DNA of 64,000 nt from Fallopia convolvulus. Taxonomy: Eukaryota; Streptophyta; Magnoliopsida; Caryophyllales; Polygonaceae. The notes beneath the pieces were generated by a model. It saw nothing but the letters and a program-made list of their open reading frames with translations. It was not told where the DNA came from and made no database searches. The stretch is taken from contig OZ024735.1 in assembly GCA_964016875.1 (NCBI GenBank), positions 19,109,981-19,173,980 on the forward strand, given 5' to 3'. Below, in pieces: positions 46,866 to 57,301 of the stretch; within the stretch, counting starts at the first letter, position 1, and every line of letters begins with the position of its first letter. A program made the position numbers and the translations under genes.

Positions 46866-48056
46866 TCAAGTAGACATTAATTCTGGGAAACGCCTCTGCA
46901 TGACCTGCTCGGTTTCCCAGGTTTCCCAGGTTGTACCTCCGTTACCATCTTTGGACCAGAGTACACGGACTAAGGGTACTTCTTTATTGCGCAATTGCTT
47001 GATTCGATGCTCTACTATCTTGATCGGTCTCTCCTCATAGGTGCCATCCGATTGGATCTCGACATCGTCGAAATTGATCACGTGGGATTCGTCGGGCACA
47101 TACTTTCTTAAGAGCGACACGTGGAACACGTTGTGCACAGGGTGAGCAGATGGCGGTAAAGCAACTCGATAGGCCAGGTTGCCGATTCTCTCTAGGATTT
47201 CGAAGGGTCCTACATAACGAGGGTTAAGCTTGCCTCGCTTTCCGAAGCGGAATACGCCCTTTGAAGGAGATACCTTGACGAAAACTTTATCTCCTACGGC
47301 AAACTCAATGTCTCGTCTTTTTAGATCCGCATACGACTTCTGTCGACTTTGAGCGGTCAACATTCTTTGACGGATGAGAGCGACTTCGGAGGCCGTTTGT
47401 TCTATTAGATCGGGACCTAAGAGAATCTTGTCGGCATTATCGTCCCAACAGAGTGGGGAACGACATTTTCGGCCGTACAAGGCTTCGAAGGGAGCCATCC
47501 CGATGGAAGAATGCCAGCTATTGTTGTAAGTGAACTCTATGAGATGTAAGCTGTCATCCCAACTTATGGTACGGTCTAGCGTACAAGCTCGTAGCATATC
47601 CTCAAGAGTTTGGATGGTCCTTTCAGATTGACCATCGGTTTGCGGATGAAATGCTGTGCTGAACTTCAGTTCTGTGCCCATGGCCTCATGTAGTCTTTTC
47701 CAGAAGGAGGCCATGAATCGGCCGTCCCTGTCGGAGATGATTGTCTTTGGAGTACCATGGAGACGAACTATTTCTTTGACGAAGACCGTTTCTAGTTTTG
47801 GAGCTTTCCACTTCTTCTGAATGGGGATAAAGTGAGCACTCTTTGTAAGCCGATCCACAATGACCCAGATAGCATCTTTTTGCTTTTGAGTTTTTGGTAG
47901 GTCGGTCGCGAAATCCATTGCAATGTCTTCCCATTTCCATTCTGGTACTGGTAGGGATTGCAATTTTCCTCCAGGTCTTCTGTGCTCAATTTTCACTTTC
48001 TGGCAAACCAAGCACTTAGATATAAATTCTGCGACATCCTGCTTCATGCTTGGCCA
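46866..48056 (-). pseudogene. pol: Rest of pol after the in-frame stop: integrase core and chromodomain
   Basis: It is in frame with the polyprotein above. The CC half of the integrase zinc module (CLVCQ) opens it, then the catalytic core: first Asp in WVIVDRLTKSAHF, second in ISDRDGRF, Glu in GQSERTIQTLE. KRRDIEFAVGDKVFVKV and the GPF/Y-like NPRYVGPFEI follow. The C-terminus (about 320-390) is a chromodomain (KIVEHRIKQLRNKEVPLVRV, GTTWETWE). All three catalytic residues are present. It could be expressed only by readthrough or from an internal start (ATG at 48047), so this copy is probably non-autonomous. Confidence 0.9.
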
Positions 48057-51000
48057 CTAGAAATTTCTGCGTACATCTTTGTACATTTTGCTTGCTCCAG
48101 GATGTACTGAATAGGCAGATGAGTGGGCTTCTCTCAGAATAATCTTTCGAAGCTCGTCCACGTTGGGCACACAGATCCGATTTTGGAACCAAAGGGAACC
48201 GTCATCTTGAATAACGAATCCCGGTGCCTTGCCCGTTTGCACTTCGCCACTGATTCTGATCAACATAATGTCATCTGTCTGCTTCTCCTTGATTTCTGCA
48301 ATTAATTCAGATTGAATCTCCAGTGTGTTTAGGCATCCCTGTTGTCTTCCAAACCAAACCTCAATGCCTTCTCTGATGAGCTCTTGCTGCAGCTTTGGTT
48401 GGGCGGTTAACATTGCTATCATGCCCTCTTGTTGCGTCTTTCGGCTGAGAGCATCTGCTACGACGTTAGCTTTTCCTGGATGATAGAGTAGCTCTATGTC
48501 GTAGTCTTTTAACAGTTCTAACCATCTCCTTTGCCTCATGTTTAACTCCTTCTGTGTGAACACATACTTCAAGCTTTTGTGATCCGTGTAGATCTGACAT
48601 TTCACCCCGTACAAGTAGTGTCGCCAAATCTTTAAGGCGAACACTACCGCTGCCAATTCAAGATCGTGCGTTGGATAATTTACCTCATACACCTTTAGTT
48701 GCCTTGATGCATATGCGATCACTTTCCCATTCTGCATGAGCACGCATCCCAACCCTTGCTTGGAGACATCACTGTATACTACATAACCATCGTGTCCATC
48801 TGGCAGAGTTAACACTGGTGCACTCGTGAGGCGCTTCTTGAGTTCTTGGAAACTCTCCTCACATTTTTCATCCCACACAAACTTCTTGTGGGTCTTTCGG
48901 AGTAACTTTGTCATGGGAAGAGCGATCTTCGAAAACCCTTCGACGAATCTTCGGTAGTACCCTGCGAGTCCTAGGAAGCTGCGAATTTCCTTCACATTCT
49001 TCGGTTGCTTCCATTCTGAGACTGCTTCAATCTTCTTTGGGTCCACCATAACTCCATCTTGATTGATGACGTGGCCTAGAAAAGCCACTTCCGTAAGCCA
49101 AAGGTCACACTTGGACAATTTGGCATAGAGTTGGTTGTGCCTTAGGATCTGTAGCACAGTTCGGAGGTGTTCTTCATGTTCTTCTTGGTTCCCGGAGTAG
49201 ATTAGGATGTCATCAATGAAGACAATGACGAACTTGTCGAGGTACTCATGGAAGCATCGGTGCATCAAGTCCATGAATACCGCAGGTGCATTTGTTAGTC
49301 CGAATGGCATCACTACGAATTCGTAGTGGCCATAGCGGGTACGGAAGGCTGTGTTCGGAATGTCTTCCTCGCGGATCCGAAGCTGGTGGTAGCCTGACCT
49401 CAGGTCAATTTTGGAGAAAACTTTTGCACCTCTAAGTTGATCTAAAAGGTCATCTATCGTTGGAAGAGGATACTTGTTTTTGATGGTGACCTTGTTCAGT
49501 TCTCTGTAGTCGATGCACAAACGGAAAGTTCCGTCCTTCTTCTTTACAAATAGCACTGGTGCTCCCCATGGCGATGCACTCGGTCGGATGTAACCCTTCT
49601 CAAGCAGTTCTTCAAGCTGACTCTTGAGTTCTTTCATTTCCAGCGGGGCCATTCTGTATGGCGCTTTAGAGATTGGGCCAGTACCCGACTCGAGACTTAT
49701 TGAGAACTCGACTTCTCGTCGAGGAGGTAACCTGGGGAGTTCGTCTGGGAAGACGTCAGGGAACTCTCTGGCCACGGGGATCTCTTGGATGTTCACAACC
49801 TTCTTCTCTGTCGACTCTAGGTAGCAGAGGTACCCAATGCAACCCTGACTTAGTAGTTTCCTGGCTTTCATGGCGTTGATCATCCTTCCATTTTCTTCCT
49901 CCCGTTTCCCCTTGAACTTGCACATGTGTTTTCCTCCCGAGTTGATGGTCACGGTTCGGGTGTAGAAGTCAATTACTGCTCCGTGCAGAGACAACCAATC
50001 TCTTCCGAGAATGATGTCATAAGGATCCATGGGGATGCATATTAAGTTGGAAGGAAAGTTTCCTCCTTGAATGCATAAGGGGAACTTAGATAATTGTCTT
50101 ACCCCAATCATCTTTTCCCCATTTGGCAGGTTCACGATAAACGGCTCACACCTCTCAAGATTGTCTAATCCTAAGAGTTCTACGCACTTTTCGGAAATGA
50201 AGGAATGCGAAGCACCGGAATCGAAGAGTATGAATACATCTTTAGAGCGGATATGAAGAGTACCTTGGCAGGTAGGTTCTTCAGGCTTGTCTGTGGTGCG
50301 CATCTCATACAATCTCTGTCCTTGACTCTGTGGATACATAGGTCCTTTGTTCCTCTGATCGGCCGTAGACTGGACGGATGTAGTTCCTCCTGGCTTGTTT
50401 GATGGCTGTGGTCGTTGGGTCACAACGTTTGAACGGTTTTGGCTCAGGGAATTGGTTGGCCGCCTACAGAACTGTTGGAGATGTCCATCCTTGTTGCAGT
50501 TGAAGCACTTCTTGAGCGGTTTGGGACATTTCTGATTTATGTGGCCCGGTTCCGCACAGTTGTGGCAGATAAGTGGGGGCCTTGCTGATTCAGTCCGAGG
50601 GCCAGGTCTTGACCCTGCTGATGAAGCTTTGAGCTTGCTCTTCTTCGACCATTGAGAACCCTGAGGAGATGCTGGCCTCTTAAATCCACTGTGGCTGGAA
50701 TGGTGAGGCTTTACTCCACCAAATTTCTTGCGCTCAGGAACTTTCAAGGTCGTCTCCATCCGGTGAGCATGATCCACGTACTCCTCTAAAGTGTTGAAGG
50801 TGCGGTTTGCCATCCAAGGCTTGATGTGGTCACTCATCCAGCGGTGAAAATGCTTGATCTTTTGCTTTTCTGTGGTAATCTCCTCTTCAGCATATTGCAG
50901 GAGATGATTGAACTTCTTGGCTCTCTCAAGCACATTTAGCCCATACAACTTTGGGGAGTGGAGTTCGTCCAGCTTTTCCTCTCGCATTGATTCAGTGAAG

Positions 51001-51563
51001 AAGCGGCGCATCATCTTATCTCTGAACATAACCCAACTCAGGTCTGGACGACTTGATAGGCTAGAGCTTTCCCACCATTCACCAGCTTCACCCTTCAATT
51101 TTAGCGCAGCCATGTGCACCTTATCTGCTTCAGCACACGGAATGTTTCGTAGAAGCCTCTCCACATGAGAGAACCAGTATTGTACTCCTGACGGGTCCCC
51201 GGTTCCGTCGTATGAATCAGGCTTCATAGCGTTGAAAGCCTTGATCCCTTCAGTGAAGCTAATCAAATTTCGCTTTACGGGAATCACCTCAATCGTTTGA
51301 CCCACTTCTTCTTGTACCTCTTCTGGCACCTTGTTTGGTGCATCGGGGTTCACGGGCTTAGGAACCGCGGCAGGGATTTCTTCTCGTATCAATTGTTGTA
51401 CGAGAGTGCGTAGGGCATTCACATTTTCTGCGTTGAATGCAATTGGTGCTACAGGTGCGTGGGGTGGGTTCAATCCGAGCTCTCCTCGGGCTTCTGACTC
51501 GCCATCGTCATTGCCATGTCTAGGTCCAGTGGTGTTGCGATTAGTAGCTCTTGTGTTGACCAT
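48057..51563 (-). CDS. gag-pol: Gag-pol polyprotein of the chromovirus: gag, protease, RT, RNase H, integrase start
   Basis: The 1168-codon frame starts MVNTRATNRN. Gag spans about 100-300 (FRDKMMRRFFTESMREEK). Two zinc knuckles follow (CHNCAEPGHINQKC, CFNCNKDGHLQQFC, about 330-365). The protease is at about 450 (LFDSGASHSFIS). RT has YPLPTIDDLLDQL and the catalytic FIDD in FVIVFIDDILIYS. RNase H has YSDVSKQGLGCVLM (Asp kept, usual DAS as DVS) and TDHKSLKYV. The start of integrase with its HHCC histidines (AHSSAYSVHPG) follows. The frame ends at TAG (48059-48057), where the family normally has Trp, and coding continues in the same frame. Apart from this one nonsense change the polyprotein looks intact. 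Confidence 0.93.
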   Translation of the reverse strand: MVNTRATNRNTTGPRHGNDDGESEARGELGLNPPHAPVAPIAFNAENVNALRTLVQQLIREEIPAAVPKPVNPDAPNKVPEEVQEEVGQTIEVIPVKRNLISFTEGIKAFNAMKPDSYDGTGDPSGVQYWFSHVERLLRNIPCAEADKVHMAALKLKGEAGEWWESSSLSSRPDLSWVMFRDKMMRRFFTESMREEKLDELHSPKLYGLNVLERAKKFNHLLQYAEEEITTEKQKIKHFHRWMSDHIKPWMANRTFNTLEEYVDHAHRMETTLKVPERKKFGGVKPHHSSHSGFKRPASPQGSQWSKKSKLKASSAGSRPGPRTESARPPLICHNCAEPGHINQKCPKPLKKCFNCNKDGHLQQFCRRPTNSLSQNRSNVVTQRPQPSNKPGGTTSVQSTADQRNKGPMYPQSQGQRLYEMRTTDKPEEPTCQGTLHIRSKDVFILFDSGASHSFISEKCVELLGLDNLERCEPFIVNLPNGEKMIGVRQLSKFPLCIQGGNFPSNLICIPMDPYDIILGRDWLSLHGAVIDFYTRTVTINSGGKHMCKFKGKREEENGRMINAMKARKLLSQGCIGYLCYLESTEKKVVNIQEIPVAREFPDVFPDELPRLPPRREVEFSISLESGTGPISKAPYRMAPLEMKELKSQLEELLEKGYIRPSASPWGAPVLFVKKKDGTFRLCIDYRELNKVTIKNKYPLPTIDDLLDQLRGAKVFSKIDLRSGYHQLRIREEDIPNTAFRTRYGHYEFVVMPFGLTNAPAVFMDLMHRCFHEYLDKFVIVFIDDILIYSGNQEEHEEHLRTVLQILRHNQLYAKLSKCDLWLTEVAFLGHVINQDGVMVDPKKIEAVSEWKQPKNVKEIRSFLGLAGYYRRFVEGFSKIALPMTKLLRKTHKKFVWDEKCEESFQELKKRLTSAPVLTLPDGHDGYVVYSDVSKQGLGCVLMQNGKVIAYASRQLKVYEVNYPTHDLELAAVVFALKIWRHYLYGVKCQIYTDHKSLKYVFTQKELNMRQRRWLELLKDYDIELLYHPGKANVVADALSRKTQQEGMIAMLTAQPKLQQELIREGIEVWFGRQQGCLNTLEIQSELIAEIKEKQTDDIMLIRISGEVQTGKAPGFVIQDDGSLWFQNRICVPNVDELRKIILREAHSSAYSVHPGASKMYKDVRRNF

Positions 51564-51811
51564 CTGAAGGTTTTTGTTTTATTACTTGTTAATTCGATAG
51601 AGTATGAAGACGAAATAGACAACTCAAGTTCTAGTAGTGAAAGGAAGAATTTCATTGAAGATTCATAATAGAAAGTACAAGGCTTTTATAATTTAAGCCA
51701 TTTTAACTAGAAAGGGAAATTAAGCCGCTTCGACTTCCTATAGACAAAATGGAGTCGAAAGAAGTGGTCTAAGCTCACTTCTTGAAAAGGGAAACACAAT
51801 CCTAGGGAAAT

Positions 51812-52924
51812 CTAAGTACGGTCGGCGTAAGTATCGAGGAATCCTTCCTCGAAGAGGGTCTCGTCAATAATCCCCGTGTCGTTGCTGAGGAGGATGTTGG
51901 CTTGCTCAATCCTACGATGGCGACGGTTTTCACGTGCTTGAAGCTCCGTGATGCAAATCCGAAGTTGGAGCCTCTCCGCTTGTTCCCTTTCCGTCTCCAT
52001 CATCCATTCCCGTTGGTGACTCTCAAGCATGCCACGGTTTATCCTCCAACTTCTAGTGGGAACTACGCCGGAGCATGGGGGTGCGTTGACTAACGGTTGA
52101 CGAGCCTGACGGTTGGAAGATTCCCCTTCCATCCAAGTGGTGAATCCTTCCATCTGTATCTCCCTAGGTGCCTGCCTTGCCCGCTCAAGTAGGGAGGGCG
52201 GTCCATATTGTCTCTCCCTGGAATGATCAACCTGCATGGATTGAAGCTGTTGTAGGAGCTCCTCGTCCTCGTGACACCAAAAGTGTCTCATCGGTGGCAT
52301 AGGCTCCTCGGGCTCAGGCGCCCTTGGGGGTGAAAGGACTTCCATTCTTGGCATGACTCTTGGGACTTCGATCATAGGAGGCATCGGAGCAGGTGGAACA
52401 TATTCCCACTCGGGGCTCGCTGGTGGCGGAGGTGGAGGTGGTGCTTCTGGGTTGATTACCACCCCGTCTTCGTCTTCTTCTTCCGACGCTTCATTCATAG
52501 CGTCCCAATCTGCTTGTGCCTGCCACAATAACTCCAGCTCCTCATCATCAAACTCGTTTTCTTCTCCATGCTCAAGGTCCTGTTCAGGCACTAACTCCTC
52601 ATTTTCCTCATCGGAGTAATCTTCGGGTTCATACCCCGGTGCCATCTCTTCATATTCCGAGGGGTAATCCTCGGGCTCATACACGGGCGATGGGGGCAAT
52701 TCGACGGGTGCTAGCTCATCATCTGATAGTCCTATGGGCAGGTTAGGATCTTCCTCAGGATCTTCTTCCGACTCCTCCCATGGCTCACCGACTTGGTCAA
52801 TCTCCATATTGACCCCGAGGTGACCATCCTCGTCGATGTAGGGAAAGTACGGGTTCGGGGCTTGCATCCCGAAGTTGGCTCCGTCAATGTGGTCCTCAAA
52901 GTGGTTGCGGTTCGGGCTAGCCAT
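51812..52924 (-). CDS. Extra sense ORF upstream of gag in the chromovirus, unknown function
   Basis: A single 370-codon frame starts MASPNRNHFEDHIDGANFGM. It lies between the primer-binding site and gag, on the coding strand and in a different frame from gag, with a 248-base gap. I do not recognise the family. Residues about 45-155 are strongly acidic (runs such as SEEDPEEDP and SEEEDEDG), with repeats of YEPEDYPSEYEE against YEPEDYSDEENEE. Residues 165-215 are Pro-rich (PPPPPPP, PPAPMPP). The last 110 residues are basic and helical (RINRGMLESHQREWM, QAERLQLRICITELQ) and may form a coiled coil. No Cys/His knuckle, protease or membrane segment is visible. Extra ORFs before gag are known in Tat/Ogre elements. 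I do not know this one from chromoviruses, and capture of a host gene is possible. Confidence 0.8.
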   Translation of the reverse strand: MASPNRNHFEDHIDGANFGMQAPNPYFPYIDEDGHLGVNMEIDQVGEPWEESEEDPEEDPNLPIGLSDDELAPVELPPSPVYEPEDYPSEYEEMAPGYEPEDYSDEENEELVPEQDLEHGEENEFDDEELELLWQAQADWDAMNEASEEEDEDGVVINPEAPPPPPPPASPEWEYVPPAPMPPMIEVPRVMPRMEVLSPPRAPEPEEPMPPMRHFWCHEDEELLQQLQSMQVDHSRERQYGPPSLLERARQAPREIQMEGFTTWMEGESSNRQARQPLVNAPPCSGVVPTRSWRINRGMLESHQREWMMETEREQAERLQLRICITELQARENRRHRRIEQANILLSNDTGIIDETLFEEGFLDTYADRT

Positions 52925-53532
52925 GGTTTTTCTGAGAAAGAAAGAAAAGAAAAGGCGTTATTATAGAACCTCCTTAGTTTATATGAAAGGAAAACGTAGT
53001 GAATGAAGTCAAGACTTCGAGAATTGCTAAATCAAAATTTCAAGTTTTGCTTTTCATTTTCTTGGCCCTATTATGACACTAAGGTTTTCTTCTTTTAACC
53101 AAGTGACTTTATGAAGTGGGTTTTGTGATTACTTATCAAATTTCTCATATAAGGGTATAAGTGTTCCTAAAGTGAAAGTATAAGACTCTAGGGATAAGTT
53201 TCTTAAAGAACACTTACGTTATTGATAAGAAAAGTTCATAATCATTTTAGGTTTTTCAAAAGGTAGAAAAGATCTTAGAAAGAAGTTAGGTAGTTCTAGA
53301 ACTAAATTTTTTTGCTATTTAAAGTCTCTAATAAATTCGGGAAATATTTTCTTAGCTAAGAGTTGAATTTGGAAGCTTACTATTCCTAGGTTCTCTTTAA
53401 AAGAGTAAAGAAGAAAATCTTCAAAAATTGGAAGTCCTAAGTAGCGGAAGTAAGAGTTAAGGCTTTAAGAAGTTCTCGGTTTTCGAAATTTCTTGGTTTT
53501 AACACTTTCCGGTTTTAAAACGAAAACATTTA
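52925..53532 (-). other. Untranslated leader between primer-binding site and the extra ORF
   Basis: About 600 bases of AT-rich sequence with no sizeable frame. Its start beside the primer-binding site would include packaging and dimerisation signals, but I see no definable motif. Confidence 0.5.
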
Positions 53533-53544
53533 GCTCTGATACCA
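53533..53544 (-). promoter_or_regulatory. Primer-binding site, initiator tRNA-Met
   Basis: On - the sequence TGGTATCAGAGC begins 4 bases inside the 5' LTR. This is the standard plant primer-binding site complementary to the 3' end of initiator tRNA-Met. Confidence 0.93.
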
Positions 53545-56110
53545 CAATTGTAACACCCCTATTTTTACAACATTGGGTATTACCGCCAGTGACCTCAGAC
53601 TTTACCGTCCAAAGTTACCCAAGGCTTTTAGAATGATATAGAACAATTAAAATGCGGAATAAAAACATAATACATAAGTCGGAAAACATGCTCCCGAAGG
53701 AGACTTAGTTCATTACAAAATGTCTTACATTGTCTTTAGCTTTAGGATTACTTGAAAACAAACACCAAATCCATCATGTCTCGGAGATAGAGTAATATTA
53801 AAACTAAAACGGAAATAAAAGTACATCTTTGAACGAATCTTGACTTCCTTCACCTCCCTTCACTTCGCCTTGCTATGGTTTCCTGAATCTGACATAATTC
53901 GCGAGGGGCGATAGAATGCCAGGCAAACATGCGGAAAGAAGAATTAGTCTAGGAGACTAAGCGAGCGGGATTAGAACTTCCCGAGGGTACTTTGGTAATT
54001 TCAACTTGTCAGTATAAATGAGAGGATAAAGGGTTGTGTTTACGATGGTTTGACTTTGTGGAGCTAAGATACGAGAATTAACGATAGCATATCCCGAAAG
54101 GGGTAGCTTGAAGAGCAAGAGAAGTACTACTAGATTGTAGTCTTCTTAAGAGTAGAAGGTATGTTGGGAACTTTCATTTATTTAATCAAATCAAATACCA
54201 CTCGCGCCCGTAATGGACCGAGGGTCGGATCGGTCATTAGAGACCGGTCCGATCTAGTCATTTTAGTTGTGCCTTAGCACTTATCTTATTTAGTGGTAAA
54301 ATACGTTCGCTTTCCATTTATGATTTAAAGAGTATGTGGTGGGACACAGATAATCCGAGCCACCCGAGGGAAAACTCCGTTTCCCGGCACTTAGCTAGAG
54401 TGCGCTCATCCCTCCTTGCAATCGGAGCGGATGGGATCATGATCCCGAAAGTCGTACTTCAAACGCGTAGGCACTTACGACTTAGTGGGGTTATGTAGAG
54501 GCGTTGGCTATCCCACACCCCTCACTAATTCGACATCGATCTCGAAACGAGATCGTAACAATCAAAATAATACCACACTATCATAAATAATCCTAACAAG
54601 GAATATATAAAGCAATCTATGCTAACAATAGTCGTTATTTCTAGCAATCGATATTTCCTAGATTCATTTTTATTTAAGCATACAAGTCGTTCCCAACATC
54701 GAGAAATAGTATAAAGACGGATTAAAAGGGCACAAGGGGAAATTCCACTTGCCTTAGCGTAACCGAGTTTAGCAACGAGCTTTTGACGAAAGTTAGGCGA
54801 GTTCCTACTATGAGCGAGGATTCCGACCTAGTGATATAGAATTTACGGAAAAGCTCAAAACACGATTTTTTTCTTTTAGAGTTCGAAATACCTCTTTATA
54901 CTATTTATAAGAGAGTTTACGTTTCTAAATTATTATAATAATAATTTAGAAAATGTTTTTCCTAAAATAATAATATTCCGTTATTATTATTTTAGTTTTG
55001 GTAATATCCTTATTATTCCGAAAATATCTTTATTAAAATAATTATCAATTTAAATACTTTAAAATAAATTGTATTTATTCTCACTATTCTTATTATCTAT
55101 AAATATCAAACTCATAGTTCCAAACTTAGAAGTTTCCAAAAATAGGATTTCTTAATTTGCTTGATTAGGTAACTTACTATTATTACTATATGTTACACTA
55201 TCTTTATTTATAAAATTTCAAGAATCCTTTTTTATTTTATAAAGTCTATAGAGATATTCTCTTATCTTGTATAACATAAATATTCCTCCCTATTGAATTC
55301 TCACCTTGTGATCATACTATTATTTTAATATTTTTAATTTATAAACTAATATTTTCCTTATATTCGAATGTTTTTCTTTTTCCAACAATTCATTTATTCT
55401 ATAATTATCTTAGAATATTTGTAATATTCTACTTAATATACTACATTCACAACTTTGATCTATTTCCAAAATTCTTTTATACTTTATGATCCATAAAACT
55501 TCTTTGATCATAATCATATAATATGTTATATTATAGTTCTTAACATAGAATCTTTTCTACTTTTATTTCTTTTCCAAGCAAGATTCTAATAATATTTCTT
55601 ATTTAATATTCACATGCTAGTAACATATTTTATCCTATTTTTTTCTACTTTATAATTTCTATATCATATATGTTATATGCCATGCAAGACTTTTCTCTAC
55701 TTGAACTTTTTATTATAATCTTGACAATATGATATTATTTTTATTGTACAAGCTTTTGATTTGTAAGGTCATAAATTCATATCCTCTTTTGTATAAAAAT
55801 ACATGCATGATATTTCTCTACATTTTATTTTGATCTAAAGTAAGATAATGCTAAAAATGGACTTTTCATACTATACTAATTTTATTTCATCTATTTATGT
55901 CTTGTAATAACATGCATGTAATAATTTCATGAATATAATTACTTATTTTTATTTCTCTTAAGTTACTATGGTAAAAACATATAGTTTCTAGTTCTTTTTC
56001 CTCAACTAACAAGATTCTCTCATATATTTTTATTCCATAAAATCTAAAATATACATTTAACAATTATAAAAGATTTGTAATTAAATAAATACATATGGAT
56101 AATATAGTTT

Positions 56111-56296
56111 TTAAAGATAGAATTTTATACTTTCTGTATTCTGTTTTACAGAACACTGGAGAGGGAGGGCAGGGGAGGTGCTCGGCGGCAGGGCGGCACG
56201 GCGAAGGGCGGCGGCGGCTCCGGCGTCTCCGGCGTGGCAGCGGCGGTTGACCGGCGGTCCAGCAGTGGCGGCCCGGTGGTGGTTCGGTGGCTCCAA
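56111..56296 (-). other. 61-codon leader ORF in the GC-rich block of the 5' LTR
   Basis: It lies about 140 bases downstream of the predicted transcription start, so it would be an upstream ORF in the genomic RNA. The predicted peptide begins MEPPNHHRAATAGPPV and is Ala/Pro/Arg-rich, then ends KFYL. The 3' LTR copy (45878-45693) differs by one residue. The matching block in the old LTR encodes no clear homologue. Translation is unproven, and it may simply be a GC-rich leader. Confidence 0.35.
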
Positions 56297-56466
56297 AGGA
56301 AGAAGAGAGGAATTTTGTGGTGTTTCTATGTGTTTGAATGGATGAATAACTTAGAGAGAGTGGCTGATTTTTGAATGCTAGAATGGCACAATTGATAGAT
56401 AGAGTAGAAGGAGAGGTGTTCTTGCTAGAGGAGAGAGCAAAAGCTTCAAGTGAGTCTTGAGAGGGG

Positions 56467-56474
56467 TTTATATA
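56467..56474 (-). promoter_or_regulatory. TATA box in the 5' LTR
   Basis: On - TATATAAA is followed about 30 bases later by CAAGACTCACTTG, a plausible start of R. The same box is at 46056-46049 in the 3' LTR, and a variant TATTTAAA occupies the equivalent place in the old solo LTR (59759-59752). Conservation of position supports it. Confidence 0.75.
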
Positions 56475-56753
56475 GACAAGGTGATGAAGTCTTCAATCCA
56501 TGGCAATGGAAATTGACCAATGGAGGAAGAGGAGAAGCTCACCCATAGGTGCAAGGTGTGCTTCTTTGATGGTGATGAGAAGATGATGTAGTAGGGTGAG
56601 TCTTGCAAGGCAATGGTGGTGGGAGAAGCATGCATTGGACAATTTCACATCAACGTAACTCACATCAGACATAGTCTGATGTCTATTTTTTTTTGTAAAA
56701 GAAGAAGATTAATTTGATTTAAGTTGATTAGAATGGTGTGGTGTAGTAAGAAA

Positions 56754-56844
56754 GTGCAATTGGTCTAGTGGTTAAGAGTGTGGGGCGTGTGAGGGGAGGA
56801 TGCAAGAGATCTCGGGTTCAAATCCCGGCTCTTGCATTCTTTTT
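56754..56844 (+). ncRNA. tRNA-like Pol III unit in U3 of the 5' LTR
   Basis: Same sequence as the copy in the 3' LTR: A box 56761-56771, B box 56815-56825, T5 at 56840-56844. No base difference was seen in this part. Confidence 0.5.
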
Positions 56845-57301
56845 GCAAGACTTTGTAATGTGATTTTTAAGCCTTTATGTATTTTTATTTTATGAGTAAA
56901 ATTCACTTCTAACCCATCATTTTTAGTTGATGTTTTCTTAAACAAAATCCTCACTTATTAACTTATCTCCCTCGAGTATTTATTTCGAGTTTTCGACTAA
57001 GATCTTTGTATTGTTAAATTTTTTTTCCAAAAGTATATTAGACTTTTATTCGATTAAAATCCTCCTTTTAATTTAGAGAAAAGTAATCGATAATAAACTT
57101 TATATTATAAAAGCTTGGAATATCGCGGATATTACAATATTGCCCTATTGGATAAATCTTTATTGATGACATGCTAGGTGTTAAAGTTTAATAAAGTCCA
57201 CAAATAATATATTTTCTATATTATTTAAATCCCATATTGATCATATTAACTCTTTCCTTATAGAAAATTCAATAAAGCTCTTTTTATGCAATATCTTTAA
57301 T

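Larger units (their letters stand above)
43131..57136 (-). mobile_element. Young full-length Ty3/gypsy chromovirus (probably Tekay lineage), 14.0 kb
   Basis: The LTRs are 43131-46718 and 53549-57136, both exactly 3588 bp. The target duplication is ATATT (43126-43130 and 57137-57141). The order on - is 5' LTR, tRNA-iMet primer-binding site, extra ORF, gag-pol with chromodomain, weak polypurine tract, 3' LTR. By eye I count about nine base differences between the LTRs, which implies insertion within the last few hundred thousand years under usual plant rates. Long LTRs and an iMet primer fit Tekay. The lineage call is from general knowledge and was not tested by phylogeny. Confidence 0.93.
53549..57136 (-). 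repeat. 5' LTR of the young chromovirus
   Basis: It is equal in length to the other LTR and nearly identical. Differences seen include CAGACT for CACACT near 53595, AAATACG for AAAGACG near 54300, and GGTTGACC for GGTCGACC near 56246. It drives the element's transcript on -. Confidence 0.93.

Noticed and set aside
52353..52746. + strand frames opposite the extra ORF (Gly/Ser-rich)
   Set aside because: They are the mirror of acidic and proline codons in the - strand ORF. The - frame is three times longer and in element orientation.
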